DNA of 64,000 nt. Source: Notospermus geniculatus. Taxonomy: Eukaryota > Nemertea > Pilidiophora > Heteronemertea > Lineidae. Both the position numbers and the translations under genes were made by a program. The notes below the pieces were generated by a model, which had not been told where the DNA came from, made no database searches, and was given only the letters and a program-made list of their open reading frames with translations. Every line of letters starts with the position of its first letter. The first letter of the stretch is position 1. The stretch covers positions 37,880 to 101,879 of the forward strand of contig NMRB01001181.1 of the NCBI GenBank assembly GCA_002633025.1, in the 5' to 3' direction. Positions 44,801 through 56,237 of the stretch are shown piece by piece.

Positions 44801-47800
44801 GGATATCGCTCCATAAGCATGGCGCACACGAGCGACTAAAATGNGAGGCCGAATGGTCATATACCGGCGAGATTACCACTGGCGAATCTTGCATAAGGCC
44901 CCGATTACATAGAGCTATACGCTATTCGGTATTCTAGGCACGTTTCGAAGGGCACGCGTATAGTTTGAATCGAACAAGGTTATTTCCATGAGTGGTTTAC
45001 ATAAGACTAAACTATTCTGAGGGCACGCTATTCGCTTTTTGTTCGTATTGTGCATGTCCAATTTTGTAGCGTATACCGAATACCGAATACCGAATAGCGT
45101 ATAGCTCTATGTAATCGGGGCCTAAGGCTTCCTGTACATAGAAGTATATGGTATTCGGTATACTCTATACGGTATACGGTATACGAACACGGCGATTTAC
45201 ATACGATATACGCTGGGCTGAACTCGGCAATTTGGTCGTTCGATTTGCATTGTCGGAAGGTACTAAGTCATATGGAGGATGTGTCAGTACGTTTTTTACA
45301 CATAACCCCCGAGTGACCGAGAAAGGGTTAAGCCCGCCGCACACGAGAGAAATTGGCTACGTACGATGAACATGACGATTGATATACTACGCCTAGGCTA
45401 GGCCATCCCATGTACTAGGCCTAGGCCTAGGCCTACTTGCCTAGGCTATCATTAGCTATAGGCCTATAGCATAGGCCTAGGCTGATGTCATCAGCCTAGG
45501 CCTATGCTATAAGCTATCCTGCCCTAGGCTAGGCCCTAGTAGGTAGGCCTACAGGCTACCGGGTAGACTAGGCCTACCAGTTCTTCCAAGTTCCTGCCCA
45601 ATTTCGAGACGTGCTTGAAGCTTCTTGTCAATGTTTTTAAAATCTGGCGACCTGACGTCGAATAACGAAGGATAACTCGGCCAAAGATCTACAAGTTTAT
45701 CCTCTGCATTGGCATCATTGATATAGGAGTCCGCACCGACATGTTCAAAGGAGCGCGCCATTTTTTCATGTCATGTCGTCACGTGATTTTTGCGCACGCG
45801 CTGTAGCAAAATGACGCGAGTCAACTGACGCAGTCCGCCGCACACGGTGAGGTTTTTTCCTCGCTAGCCAAAAAATATCAAACACGTTGAATATTTTGCT
45901 CAACGGCCGCTGAGGCAAAAAACTCGCAAGAAATTCGCCGCACACGAGAGTTTTTTGACTGAGTCAAATGCCTCGAATGACATTTTGCTCAGCTAATTTC
46001 TCTCGTGTGCGGCGGGCTTTAGCATTTCGGGGGTACTCTGTAAAATATTTCCTTTGATGAATTATCGAACCTGAACTTTGTTTCAAAATCAGACACTATG
46101 AATACCAATATCTACTTTGATTTTGATTGCTGGGAATATATTTCTGCTGAAAATCAAAGAAAAAAATATTTAAAAATGAATAAACTGACCAATCTATGCC
46201 AATTCTCCCGACCACGGTCACTATACGCAGAGGAAAAATCGTGCAAGCGCGATTCCTTGTATACGCGAATAGCGTGCACCGTTCCGCGTATAGGGCTATG
46301 TAACCCGCTCTTTGAAATAAGCTTGTTCGTTTTCTAGTATACGTGTGCATTACGAAACGTGCACCAAATACCGAATACCGTATACTTCTATGTACAGGAA
46401 GCCTTAAGGACCGTTTTGACGGGCGTTTTTTTATCGCTCAGTAAAAACGGATATCGCTCCATAAGCATGGCGCACACGAGCGACTAAAATGGGGGCGACT
46501 ACCAATGCGACTACTAGGTCGCATGCGATAATTACCTTTGAGGTCGATCAGTGATGTCATCCGCGACATAACTGATCTCCCAGTGAAGCATTTGTTGCAA
46601 ACGAGTCAAAAAAAACTAAAAAAACTAAAAATATGTTCAGTCGCTCCTGTAGTCGCAAGGCTAGTCGCCTAGAAAATCGCTCAAAAAATCGCTCGTGTGC
46701 GCCATGCTATAGGTCGACCGACTGTTGATCAAGTTTTACCATGGCTTTTTTCTCTCGCTGGCGATGCCACCCGCTGTTGGCGTTTTTGGGGTTTTGACAG
46801 CCGTTTTGGATGCGATATCGCCAACCGCGTTAAAATCGCCGCGATGTAAACGCCCGTCAAATCGGCCCTTAAAGCCTTGTTCACACCAGGCGCGGTGCGA
46901 TTCGCGCCTGATTGTTTCTATAGCTGTTCACACCTGCGGTGCGGTAAGAAGGCTGTATCCTTTGTTCTAATCGCGGCGCGTCGCACCGCCGCCTGCAGTG
47001 TGAACTAGGCTTAAGCATTGATTGCGATGGAGGAGGGTTGTAGGCCCTTACACCGTGTTGAACATGGGGAACGAACGCAGTCGCAACGATTGAACGAACG
47101 CCTTATCATAATTTGTGTGGCATGTCTGGCATTTTGTCTGGGTCAGGTTGCAGCATGAAAAATCGTTTTGCATTTAGATTTATCTGTTAACAGTCCTTGC
47201 ATATCCATCAGATGATGTTATCAATTCAAGCCTATTCTATAACAGCCCAAGACACCCCATCTTGTGGAGGAGGGGACCCAGGGTTTGGGAAAGAGGGGCA
47301 CACCTGCGCTTTATAATGTTGTGGACGATCCGTTATAGGCCTTTTCTACATAATAGGGAGGTTGAGATCAGCGACTTATCACGGAACCTTATACGTACAC
47401 GGATAGAATTCTGTACAACGAGGACAAATTTTGTGTACATTTCGATCCGTATAGGTATAGGCCTACGGATCCGTGATAAGTCGCTGATCTCAACCTCCCC
47501 AATGTTAGTTAGTGTCGGTCTGTACGCATCATCGAAGCCTAACAAAAATTCGCAGACACGTAAGGTATTTTATCATAGGCCTACACGCATGACATGTGGC
47601 AATGTTGGCCGATACAGCCACGACAGCCAGCAGCCTCCATTCACACAGCAATTGAACGTCGGAATGAGACTACACTGGCGGCAAAAATCGACAATTTTGG
47701 TAGGAACTCCAAGATACAAATTGTCTCACCTCACCTCATCTAATGTAAAGTCGTTGACCACTGTCTCCTGAGTCCAGTTGTAGAACCTGTCCTCACCGTT

Positions 47801-47851
47801 GCCTGTAGCAGCCACGGCAAGTACTGCAATGATGATGAACATCGCGCCCAT
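41823..47851 (-). CDS. Unrecognised secreted protein, at least four exons
   Basis: Exons on the reverse strand: 47851-47735 (ATG MGAMFIIIAVLAVAATGNG, a signal peptide), 44631-44495 (starts FSSQHQWYELKWW; ends VVLVGTKP), 43509-43373 (SEPDKCVYLSGKGDMKLIV ... DTPDHRLY) and 41941-41823 (SKFNIIAKGSLGHSGNAKY, then CQNVEPDGTCSRGLK). Phases match at every junction (0/0, 2/1, 1/2) and borders are AG/GT. The donor after exon 4 (gtcaac) is weak. Without splicing there, the frame stays open to TAG at 41619 through a repeat-derived tail. The content looks like secreted beta-strand-rich domain(s) with two Cys in the last exon. I do not recognise the family; a faint resemblance of exons 2-3 to the FAMeT (farnesoic acid O-methyltransferase-like) domain is only a guess. 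The introns hold nested transposons. Confidence 0.6.
42284..42415. repeat. Palindromic MITE AGGCTTCCTTTACATAGAAG
   Basis: Near-perfect 60-bp arms with GTATACGGTATACGAAAACGCC; TA on both sides suggests a TA target. It shares ends with the larger element 45125-46404. Confidence 0.85.
42659..42908. repeat. CACTG-ended TTTACAGCA-rich element
   Basis: CACTGTTAAATTTACAGCAG at the left and CAGCAAAATTTTTACAGGTG at the right, with TGCTGTAAAA and TTTTACAGCA words between. Confidence 0.5.
43093..43319. repeat. Foldback ACTCTAGATTCGTTCTTCTAAG
   Basis: The left arm and the inverse CTTAGAAGAACGAATCTAGAGT at the right are perfect over about 22 bp. It adjoins exon 3 of the secreted-protein gene. Confidence 0.65.
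43605..43813. repeat. Foldback CCTGTCCCATTCCTGAACT
   Basis: The left end and the inverse GTTCAGGAATGGGACAGG, with CTAAATCCTAAGTTGA/TCAACTTAGGATTTGG inside. Confidence 0.7.
44704..44890. other. Local duplication across a single n (probable haplotype join)
   Basis: GAATGGTCATATACCGGCGAGATTACC...GGCGAATCTTGC occurs at 44713-44750 and again at 44852-44890. Different elements follow each copy, and n44844 lies between them. Two alleles placed in series is the simplest reading. Confidence 0.55.
45331..46018 (-). mobile_element. PIF/Harbinger-like element with TTA target duplication and MADF-like exon
   Basis: The inverted ends AGCCCGCCGCACACGAGAG are flanked by TTA at 45328-45330 and 46019-46021. 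TTA targets and a MADF/Myb-like protein are features of PIF/Harbinger transposons. Its left half is a very dense TAGGCCTA tract (45390-45570). Confidence 0.65.
45578..45761 (-). CDS. MADF-domain-like exon (transposon-borne, partial)
   Basis: From ATG 45761, 61 codons run to a G|GTAGGC donor. The protein reads EDKLVDLWPSYPSLFDVRS then DFKNIDKKLQARLEIGQEL. This matches the MADF pattern (Leu-Trp...Pro-x-Leu-Phe-Asp ... Phe-Lys-Asn ... Glu-Ile-x-x-Glu-Leu), a Myb/SANT-like DNA-binding fold. No continuation exon was found inside the element, so it is a 5' fragment. A CACGTG E-box lies upstream at about 45781. Confidence 0.6.
46405..46870. repeat. Foldback element GGACCGTTTTGACGGGCG
   Basis: The left GGACCGTTTTGACGGGCG and right CGCCCGTCAAATCGGCCC are inverted with TTAA at both edges. 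An inner pair GGCGCACACGAGCGA / TCGCTCGTGTGCGCC is nested. A left-end copy also sits at 44757-44843. Confidence 0.7.
46871..47734. other. Intron sequence with two further foldbacks
   Basis: 46874-47012 (TTCACACCAGGCGCGGTGCGA ... GCGTCGCACCGCCGCCTGCAG) and 47345-47505 (GGGAGGTTGAGATCAGCGACTTATCACGG and inverse). No exon is seen. Confidence 0.5.
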
Positions 47852-48609
47852 GCTGTTTGCACGGTCCGAAAACAATGCTCGCTATTGGAAATATGGAGCA
47901 TGGAATGAGAACACAAGATACGGTGATATTGGTCAGTACGACTGTTTCATTCTTTCGTTGTGTTATGTTTGGACATACATGAGTAGATACATGTAGATCT
48001 ACATTTTATTTGACCTTATTGTCTACCGAGTGTTAAAAAACTTCTGACATGCCTGGACACCCTTGTACTTGACACATGCACTTTCTTTGTCTTCAAGTGG
48101 TAGAGTATAGTCGTACTGAAACGACCCACTTTTTCCACCGATTCTGATAGCTTACAGCTATATGGATTTCCGCATTTCTTCTGGCGCAGAATTTCAAAAT
48201 AGACATTGCCGCCTCCGGCGCGTGTCCAGGATTTCGAGCAGACGGGAATCCAGGGGATGGAGGTCGTCGAGGGTGACGCCAGAGGGGGAGCGCGAGGGGT
48301 GTGCCCCCTCGCGTAGGAAATTTTGTGAAATCTGCACACCGAAGACGCCATTTCCCAGCATTTCAGCCTTGAACATGTCTTGCCTGAGTGAACCTGGTCA
48401 CATCCGCCACACCCAACAACGGGTACCTGATGGGCTTAGTAATAACAGAACTACAGCGAGTATAGTCTCGGGCACCCAGCCGTTCATAATGTAGATATGA
48501 ACGTCTGGGCCACACCGACATTTCCACTGTAATACAGTGCATTATGGGTAATGCGGTAGCTGGTCACGTGACATAAGATGGTTGCTTCCATTAATGGATT
48601 ATATTTCAC

Positions 48610-48795
48610 CTCACAACCTTCCAAAATGTCTGAATCTGGCAATGAATCGATTGCTAAAGTGATCTGAGACAGCGTACTGGACAGCATCAACTTACTGGAG
48701 TTGAATTTCAGGCTGAAAACTGTGTATCCGTTTGGAAGATGCAGTCGAAAAATCCCAACTGACATTTTATGGTCGTCGCCATGATGAGATAACAT
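48610..48795 (-). CDS. Possible first coding exon, unknown product
   Basis: ATG 48795 opens 62 codons (MLSHHGDDHKMSVGIFRLHL ... SDILEGCE) to a GAG|GTGAAA donor, phase 0. ATTGG/CCAAT boxes (CCAATCAGCAGCC near 48814 and AGCCAATCAGCGATGG near 48891) lie just upstream, as at a promoter. No partner exon or known domain was recognised, so this is tentative. Confidence 0.35.
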
Positions 48796-49855
48796 GATCA
48801 CTTCTCTTGCCCAATCAGCAGCCGGGTTGTAATTTTCAAATGGGGGGAATCGGCTGATGAGAATGAATTACTAGCTCTGTCCCTGATTAGCCAATCAGCG
48901 ATGGGTGTTGAAATAAAATCACCCATAACAACAGAATGGTCCGCTGTGTCCCCATCTTCGATGATCGAAGGCCGATCTGCTCAGCACTACGTTACACCGC
49001 ACATCACCCTTCGAGAAATTGACCGGTCCACGGCGTATCTGCCGCCTCGAGAAGAAGAGACCAATCAGAATCCTGTGTCCCATACCCTCGTAGATGCTGT
49101 GCATTATACAGGGTCTGGGCGCCCGAGACTACGGCGAGTACTACATGTACGTTCTATATATCAGAGTAGGGGTCCGAGAAGTTTCGAGAACCCGCTAGAC
49201 CCGTAACCTACTTGCCCCTCTCCCTGTCATTTATGCTCGCTTGAAGTGATACGGGTAAAAAAATCTATGGCCTGCGCGAGCAGCGTGTCCGGACCCCAAA
49301 AAACGGTTGCCATGGCAACATAACGGTCATTTACAAAAAACCTACCACTCGACTAAAGAAGCACCCTCGAAAATCTTGACCGCCAGGTACCCCTCTTTCA
49401 TAATTTCTATAGTTTGGTCGGGCCTCTCTCATGCACACGAAACCCATCTCAGCGCCAGGACTAATGTACCCTCCCCCTGGACACGGGCCTGCGCCTACAG
49501 TGTCAACCTCTGAGAATCAAAATGTTTCTGAGCCGAGACACAGGATGGAGCGCCAGCGCGCCGTAGAAATTTGCAGTTGACCATTCGTGAGCGACCCGCG
49601 GCCATAACATCTATCAAAAATAGATAAGCTTATCTATTTTTGCATCTATACATAATATCAAAATTTGCTCATCCTCCCCATTAACCTCCACAATCCACCT
49701 GGTGTTCGCAGTCGATATATTGGCGTTGTAAACTGAGAAAGAGCATTTTTTCAAGTTGCAAGGCCTGCGTCGATCTGCGCATCTGCGTGTGACGTCATCC
49801 CCCGTTCCTTCCGAGAGCAGGCATTCTCTCCCTTCGGAGACTGTACAGCGGCAAA

Positions 49856-52800
49856 ATGTCATCGATACTTGTGACGCTGAAACGGAATAATTCCTCAGTG
49901 CCATGGGGATTTCGTATGCACGGAGGTATGGACTATGGAAAACCCTTATACATTCAGAAGGTAAAGTACGCTTTGTTTCATCGAAAGACTTAATATACTA
50001 CAATGTACCATGTCAGCCTATATCACCAGCAAGCAAGGAAGCGGGCAAGCTAGGTATGAAAGTATGCGTAAAGCTTCCAGTAGATTCCTCTACCTTTTTC
50101 CATGTTACCTTTTAGTAGCATCCTGTATTCCTACCATAGCGAATACACCTATGTGAACCGAAAACAATTTTCTCCTCTAAACACCACACCAGCCTGTATG
50201 TGGAACTGTTTTCTCTTGTAAGAGGTCTTCGTTTAGTGCGTGCTTTCGTGAAATACTGTATAGGTTCGGCACGAGCCCTTCAAATGGGCAAGTGCAACAA
50301 TTCAGTCAGACAACTACAACATCAAACCAGATTTAAAGGACTGAAATGATGTCAAGGGGTCAATTTACTGCAGAAAGCCAATTCAGCGGCCAGATCGTTT
50401 ATGCATGAATATCGACATAAAGACATCAAACCCCTAAAGGTTTCACTTGTAAGGTTTGCGACAATAGGGAGTTTTCGCAAATCTGACGAAAAACGAAGTA
50501 CGAAATACGAAATTGGACGTCATATCCATGACGTAATGTATTTCAGGAAATGGCTGGTACCACAAATATCGCCTGCTGCAAAAGCGTCTTTTAGCGTATG
50601 ACGTTAGAACGACAGAGGTACGGTGTATATTCAACTTTGAAATTTATCTTTCGTTTCCACTTCGTTGATACGAATTGGAAAATTAAAAATTCAAGATGCG
50701 CCATAACTCTCTCGGTCTTACATGACATGCTAAAAGACGCACTGGCAGGAGGGACATTTGTGGTACCAACCATTTCCTGAAATACATTACGTCATGGATA
50801 TGACGTCCAATTTCGTATTTCGTACTTCGTTTTTCGTCAGATTTGCGAAAACTCCCTATTCTGAGAAAAAATTGATACCAAAAGAAATTTTCAATGAAAC
50901 TTCTTCCAATTGTTTTAAACAATAGCTATGGGTCTTCTCCATGATGTATGAAACTTCCATACGATTCCATACGATGCCATTCAGTAGTTCTTGTGATATG
51001 GAACATTTAGCAGACAGTACCCACGCGCACAATGTGTCTCTCGGGTGATCTGTTATACATTTAGATAGGCTACTGTACACACATGCACAGGGATGACCAA
51101 CAGGTTTATCCAGCCCTGGCACCTTTATGAATTGTTCGTTCTTCACAAATTTTGGCTCAGGGCTAGTGTATTGTTGTATGCTACGGCCACCAACCCACAT
51201 TTGATTAGAAATATTATTTTAACATGGAAATTAGGGTGATAAGAGCCATCTGGTGTGAAAACCTGGAACTCATCGGACAAGAAACTGAGTGTCCTCAAGT
51301 GGTTCCTTTAGGGGCTTGATGTCTTATGATATCGACTATACGTAGGGCCAAGCTACATGTGCATGTAAGAAGCTTTGGAACGGAAGTCATGTGTTACAAG
51401 ACATGCACGATGCCTTCCGATAAAAAGTGATAGGCCTAAGCCAGGGGTGGATCCAGGATATGGGAAAAGAGGGACGCCCTGTGCTAGGAACATTGAAATT
51501 TGCGCCAAATTCCAGAATTTCACGGTGGATTTTACAGATTTGTTGGCTAAAAGGGAGGCGCGCGCCCAAGGCGCCCCCTCCCCTCTGGATCCGCAGCTGT
51601 AATGTTGGTACTAGTATCTCCATTGTAATTTTCGTTGATATCATTGCATGTACAGTATAGTTGTAGAGAATTACTGCTGAGATATTGCCGTCAGATGAGA
51701 TCGAGACACCACCAATCCGTTAATAACAATTATTTATTAACAATTATTTACTCATTCACGGTTCGTCGCAATGGACTTGGTACATCAGGGGTTCTTAGCG
51801 CTGGCTCCCTTTGTCACCGCACACATTGTGTGCGGTGACGACGGGAGCCAGCGCTAAGAACCCCTGGATGTTCTCAGGATGGGTAGAACTTCTGAACAAG
51901 AGACACAAAGCAGAGCCAGTTTTTCATGTTTTTAGCATTTCCGGAGTAATAGTCTTCTTCGCCATGGATATAAATCCTCAGGTAGTTCCAAGACAGATGA
52001 AGGCTATGGCTATGCCTATGCATCTCGCCCTTCCCTTAGAACGTTTACAACAGTAGCCTAAACGATTCATGGTGTAACTGTAGAACATGCCATAGTACCT
52101 GGATGAAGTGTATACAACTGTGCAGGAATTCCGCTTAAAATAGAAACGCGAAAGCAGAAAAACTAACCTACGACTAATATATTATTTGCAAAATTAAGGT
52201 GAGGCGCGGTCGCATAAGGTCAGCTTGAGCTGCTACGTACTGGTGAAGATCTGCAAAACTGAGAGAAACACAATGCACTGGAAAGATGGAAAGAGGATGA
52301 CATGAGCTCCTTTCGGCATAGGCCTAACGTCATCTTGCCCAAACAAGGCCATCGACTGCGTCTTTCGCCTTGTCCCAATCATGTCATCTTTTGCGGTAAA
52401 GGGAGACATGCGAAAAATATTGCCCGGCGGGCACAAGTTGTCTGAGTTGTAGCGCCGTCTGTTAATACACGGTGACACTACGCTATATCACATGCCCCTG
52501 TAGAGCTATTAGTGAGCTTAGAACACGTATCTATCCAAAAAACACTAGTTTGTAAAACACACCCCGAGCTCACGAATTTGTGAGCTCGTGGTGTGTTTTT
52601 AGATACGTGTTGTGTTTTTTAGATACGACGTTTGGTTAGAAAAGTGTTCTTAACTCACTGATAGCTCTACAGGCGCCTGTGGTATAGGGTAGTGTCACCG
52701 TGTATTAACAGACGGCGCTACAACTCAGACAACTTGTGCCCGCCGGGCAATATTTTTCGCATGTCTCCCTTTAANNNNNNNNNNNNNNNNNNNNNNNNNN

Positions 52801-55800
52801 NNNNNNNNNNNNNNNNNNNNNNNNNNNNNNNNNNNNNNNNNNNNNNNNNNNNNNNNNNNNNNNNNNNNNNNNNNNNNNNNNNNNNNNNNNNNNNNNNNNN
52901 NNNNNNNNNNNNNNNNNNNNNNNNNNNNNNNNNNNNNNNNNNNNNNNNNNNNNNNNNNNNNNNNNNNNNNNNNNNNNNNNNNNNNNNNNNNNNNNNNNNN
53001 NNNNNNNNNNNNNNNNNNNNNNNNNNNNNNNNNNNNNNNNNNNNNNNNNNNNNNNNNNNNNNNNNNNNNNNNNNNNNNNNNNNNNNNNNNNNNNNNNNNN
53101 NNNNNNNNNNNNNNNNNNNNNNNNNNNNNNNNNNNNNNNNNNNNNNNNNNNNNNNNNTATAGCATGACTAACCCTTCATCAGGTAGGGTAACATGCTTCA
53201 AACCATTCTTTTATGTGTAGCAACACTCCCAATTCCTAATTGATAACTTAGATCATTCAAATAGATAGATTTGAACAGTCTTGTCGAGCATGCATATACG
53301 ACGTTGCCTAAAGGTCAAACGTTACTTCGGCCGTCGCGAGTCGCGAGATACAAAAGTACAAGACCTACCGCATACTGTTGGGCTTTAATTCTGTTAGACC
53401 GTCATCTTTGATGGAAAAGTCTATAAGGGCCAACAAATTTACCGTAGCCTTAGACCAATCTCTTTTCCAGATAACAAAGAACAGTGTTGCTTTCAAAGCC
53501 GGCCTGGAACCCGGTGATGTTATCTTGAGAATAGGTCACGCGCCAGTTGACAGGATGACCCATCAACAAGCCAAGATGGAAATGATCAGGGCTGGTTGTG
53601 ATGTGGAATTTCTGATACTCAAGTAAGTTGTTCTCTGCATCAAGTAAATCTTCACCGCGTGTCTGCCTCCCTTTCTGACTGCTTCGCTGGGCGGCGTCAA
53701 CCTCGTCCCCAGGGGTATAGTTCGCTCAGACAACCTCGGACCACTCGCTCACTACCCCTGGAATCAGCTTTGGATTTAACGCATTTGATTGGTTGACAAG
53801 AAACCGTCAAATATACCCAAGAACATACCCAAACAAATTTTCAAAATATTTTGGATCAAAACAAAAGGTTACCTATATCCAGGTTTGATGATTTTTTGTA
53901 AAAAGAATTTTAAAAAGTACGAGTAAGTGTTTCATTCAGATTAATTATTTTGACTCGTGCTGCCACCTATACTTAGACCAAGATTCCTGGTCTAAAAACC
54001 AAAGCTGATTCCAGGGGCTAGTGACGCGTCCGCCATATTGTCAGAAAGCGAACGACCCCCCTGGGAACGAGGTTGGGACGGCGTCGAATCTCTCAAGTGA
54101 TGAAAAGGATGGTGGCCATTTTTTACTAGTGTGCCGCTGAGATCATGTGATTCAGTGTGGCCAATCAGAAGGCGTCCTAAAAAATAACCTCGAAATTTTT
54201 TCAAAAAATTGGACAAAAAACTCCAAGCCGATTAAATAATTCAGGTTTCTTTATTCGGGACATGCTTTGACCCCAAATGATTTGAATATGCATCAATAGT
54301 CAATAGATTAAGTGAGAGGAAAAGGGCGAAAAATCGGTAACAAAATTGGACAATGCTATTGTGACGATTTTAGTGGTGAGAATGCCAGAAGACCAGGGGT
54401 GGCCGCATAGAAACTCGACAGCCTATCGGTGTTAAAATGCATGGAAAAATGTACAGCACTATCGGCAGACGGCCACCCCAGCTCACCAATTAAATAAGAA
54501 GATGCGTAGGGACTGAGAGAGGAAAGTCGAGTTTTCTATGACCACAGGACGTACATGTACATGTATTTGGATAGACGGCAGTACATGTAGTTTTAGTCGC
54601 GTCATTTTTTCGCTGAGAGGCAATGACCAGGGACTCTGCCTTGTCGTCGTTTCCCTTCGGGTGGTAGGGAGTAATAGCTCGTATGCTGAAGTATTTTATA
54701 CCATAAAGGAATCAAACATAAAGGTTCAACTGACAATAAATGTGGACAGTATCCCTTTAAACCTCAACAGATTTGCATTCTGACTCTTCCATATGATAGG
54801 CAAGACCCTTCTGCATGTTTACTGCAAATTTTGTTGAATTCTGGCAAGTTGATCTTATGATACAGCAGGACTGAATTAATGAGAACCCCACGAACGACGA
54901 GAGCGCAGGGTCATCTGTGTTGTACATTTGAACAGGCGAACGTACATTTGCACATGGAACACTAATTGTGCTGAAAATGGCTCTGTTATCCTCAGAAATG
55001 GAATTCAAGGCATCAAGTTGACAGATTCGTGTACTATAACCATCATTAAAAAAAGTTGAAGCCCCTGCCTTTTTCGTAAAGCCAAAATTCAGGCAGTAAG
55101 AGACATCTGGTGGCAACACATGAAGTGTATCGCCCAGTTACTTCATCGTTCGCAGTTAAAACCTTTATATTTGAATCCTTTATGGCTATACTATGTTTTA
55201 AGTGTTTTCTGTGTCATTCATGCAGGCATGGCATCGACATACAGAGAGAGATGGCGGCAGCCGAAGCTCCGCCGCCGCAGCCCAAGGAAGAACACCTTAA
55301 GTGGGAAGGAACGGGTGCAGAAAATAAGCAGCTTCAATCTAGATCATTTAGGATGTTAGAGCTATGTGTCGCCGAATCTGAAAGCGGAGGTAAGTCATTT
55401 CCTTTTACCCTGTATTGTACTGACATCAGTCACACAAAATATCACTCATGGGCCCATGATATTTTAGACATACAAATATACGGGTATTATCCATCTATTG
55501 TAAAGGTTTCAGCACTAAATATTGAACGGTTTTGACACGACGAAAAAATCAAAATTATTTGTCCAAAAATTTGATGCCGGAGTGAAATAAATGTCATGTG
55601 AGGATCACATCGAAATTAAACACTTCATATCTTTCATACCATCTGACAGAATTTTCTCACATTTCACCCGCATTATCTGCAGGCCTTTCTGCGTCCATGG
55701 TACAAATTTCCCGTTCATACCACGAACGGCTAGTCTGCTACAGCGAATATTGAATCTGGTACTGAAAATTGCACTGTGCCTGCACCTACAGGTGTGGGTA

Positions 55801-56199
55801 TTGGAGGTTTCGCTACATGATCCTTTTTTTGCTCTAGCACACAACCCTTTAAAGTACAAAATTGAAATTTGCACAGTAAACAGAGAAAATCCCCTTCTTT
55901 ACGCAGGTAAAATTTCAGAAAACTCCATTTGGTTGTCAATGAAAGCGGTGTTTAATTTGGATGTAATACGTTTGGCACCTCCCGACATTTGTTTCAGTCC
56001 GGCATCAAATTTTTGACTCGTAATTTTGATTCTTTCATCATGTCAAAACTGTTCGATATTTAGGGCTGAATTTTTTACCATAGATTGGTACATGTAATAT
56101 CCATATATTTGCATGCCTAAAATATTAAGAGTGCAGCTTGCAGTGTTAAATTTATTGGAAAATCCTTAGGGGGGGGGGGTCATTTTTTGGGGCCACCCG

Positions 56200-56237
<38 letters not shown>

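Larger units (their letters stand above)
45125..46404. mobile_element. Composite inverted-repeat element AGGCTTCCTGTACATAGAAG
   Basis: The ends AGGCTTCCTGTACATAGAAGTATA and inverse enclose ATACGGTATACG words and the nested PIF-like element 45331-46018. It is preceded by another foldback, 44890-45120 (GGCCCCGATTACATAGAGC ends). Confidence 0.7.

Noticed and set aside
48901-49206. 101-codon forward frame near the CCAAT boxes
   Set aside because: No motif, no splice partner and opposite orientation to the putative 48610-48795 exon; likely promoter or spacer DNA.
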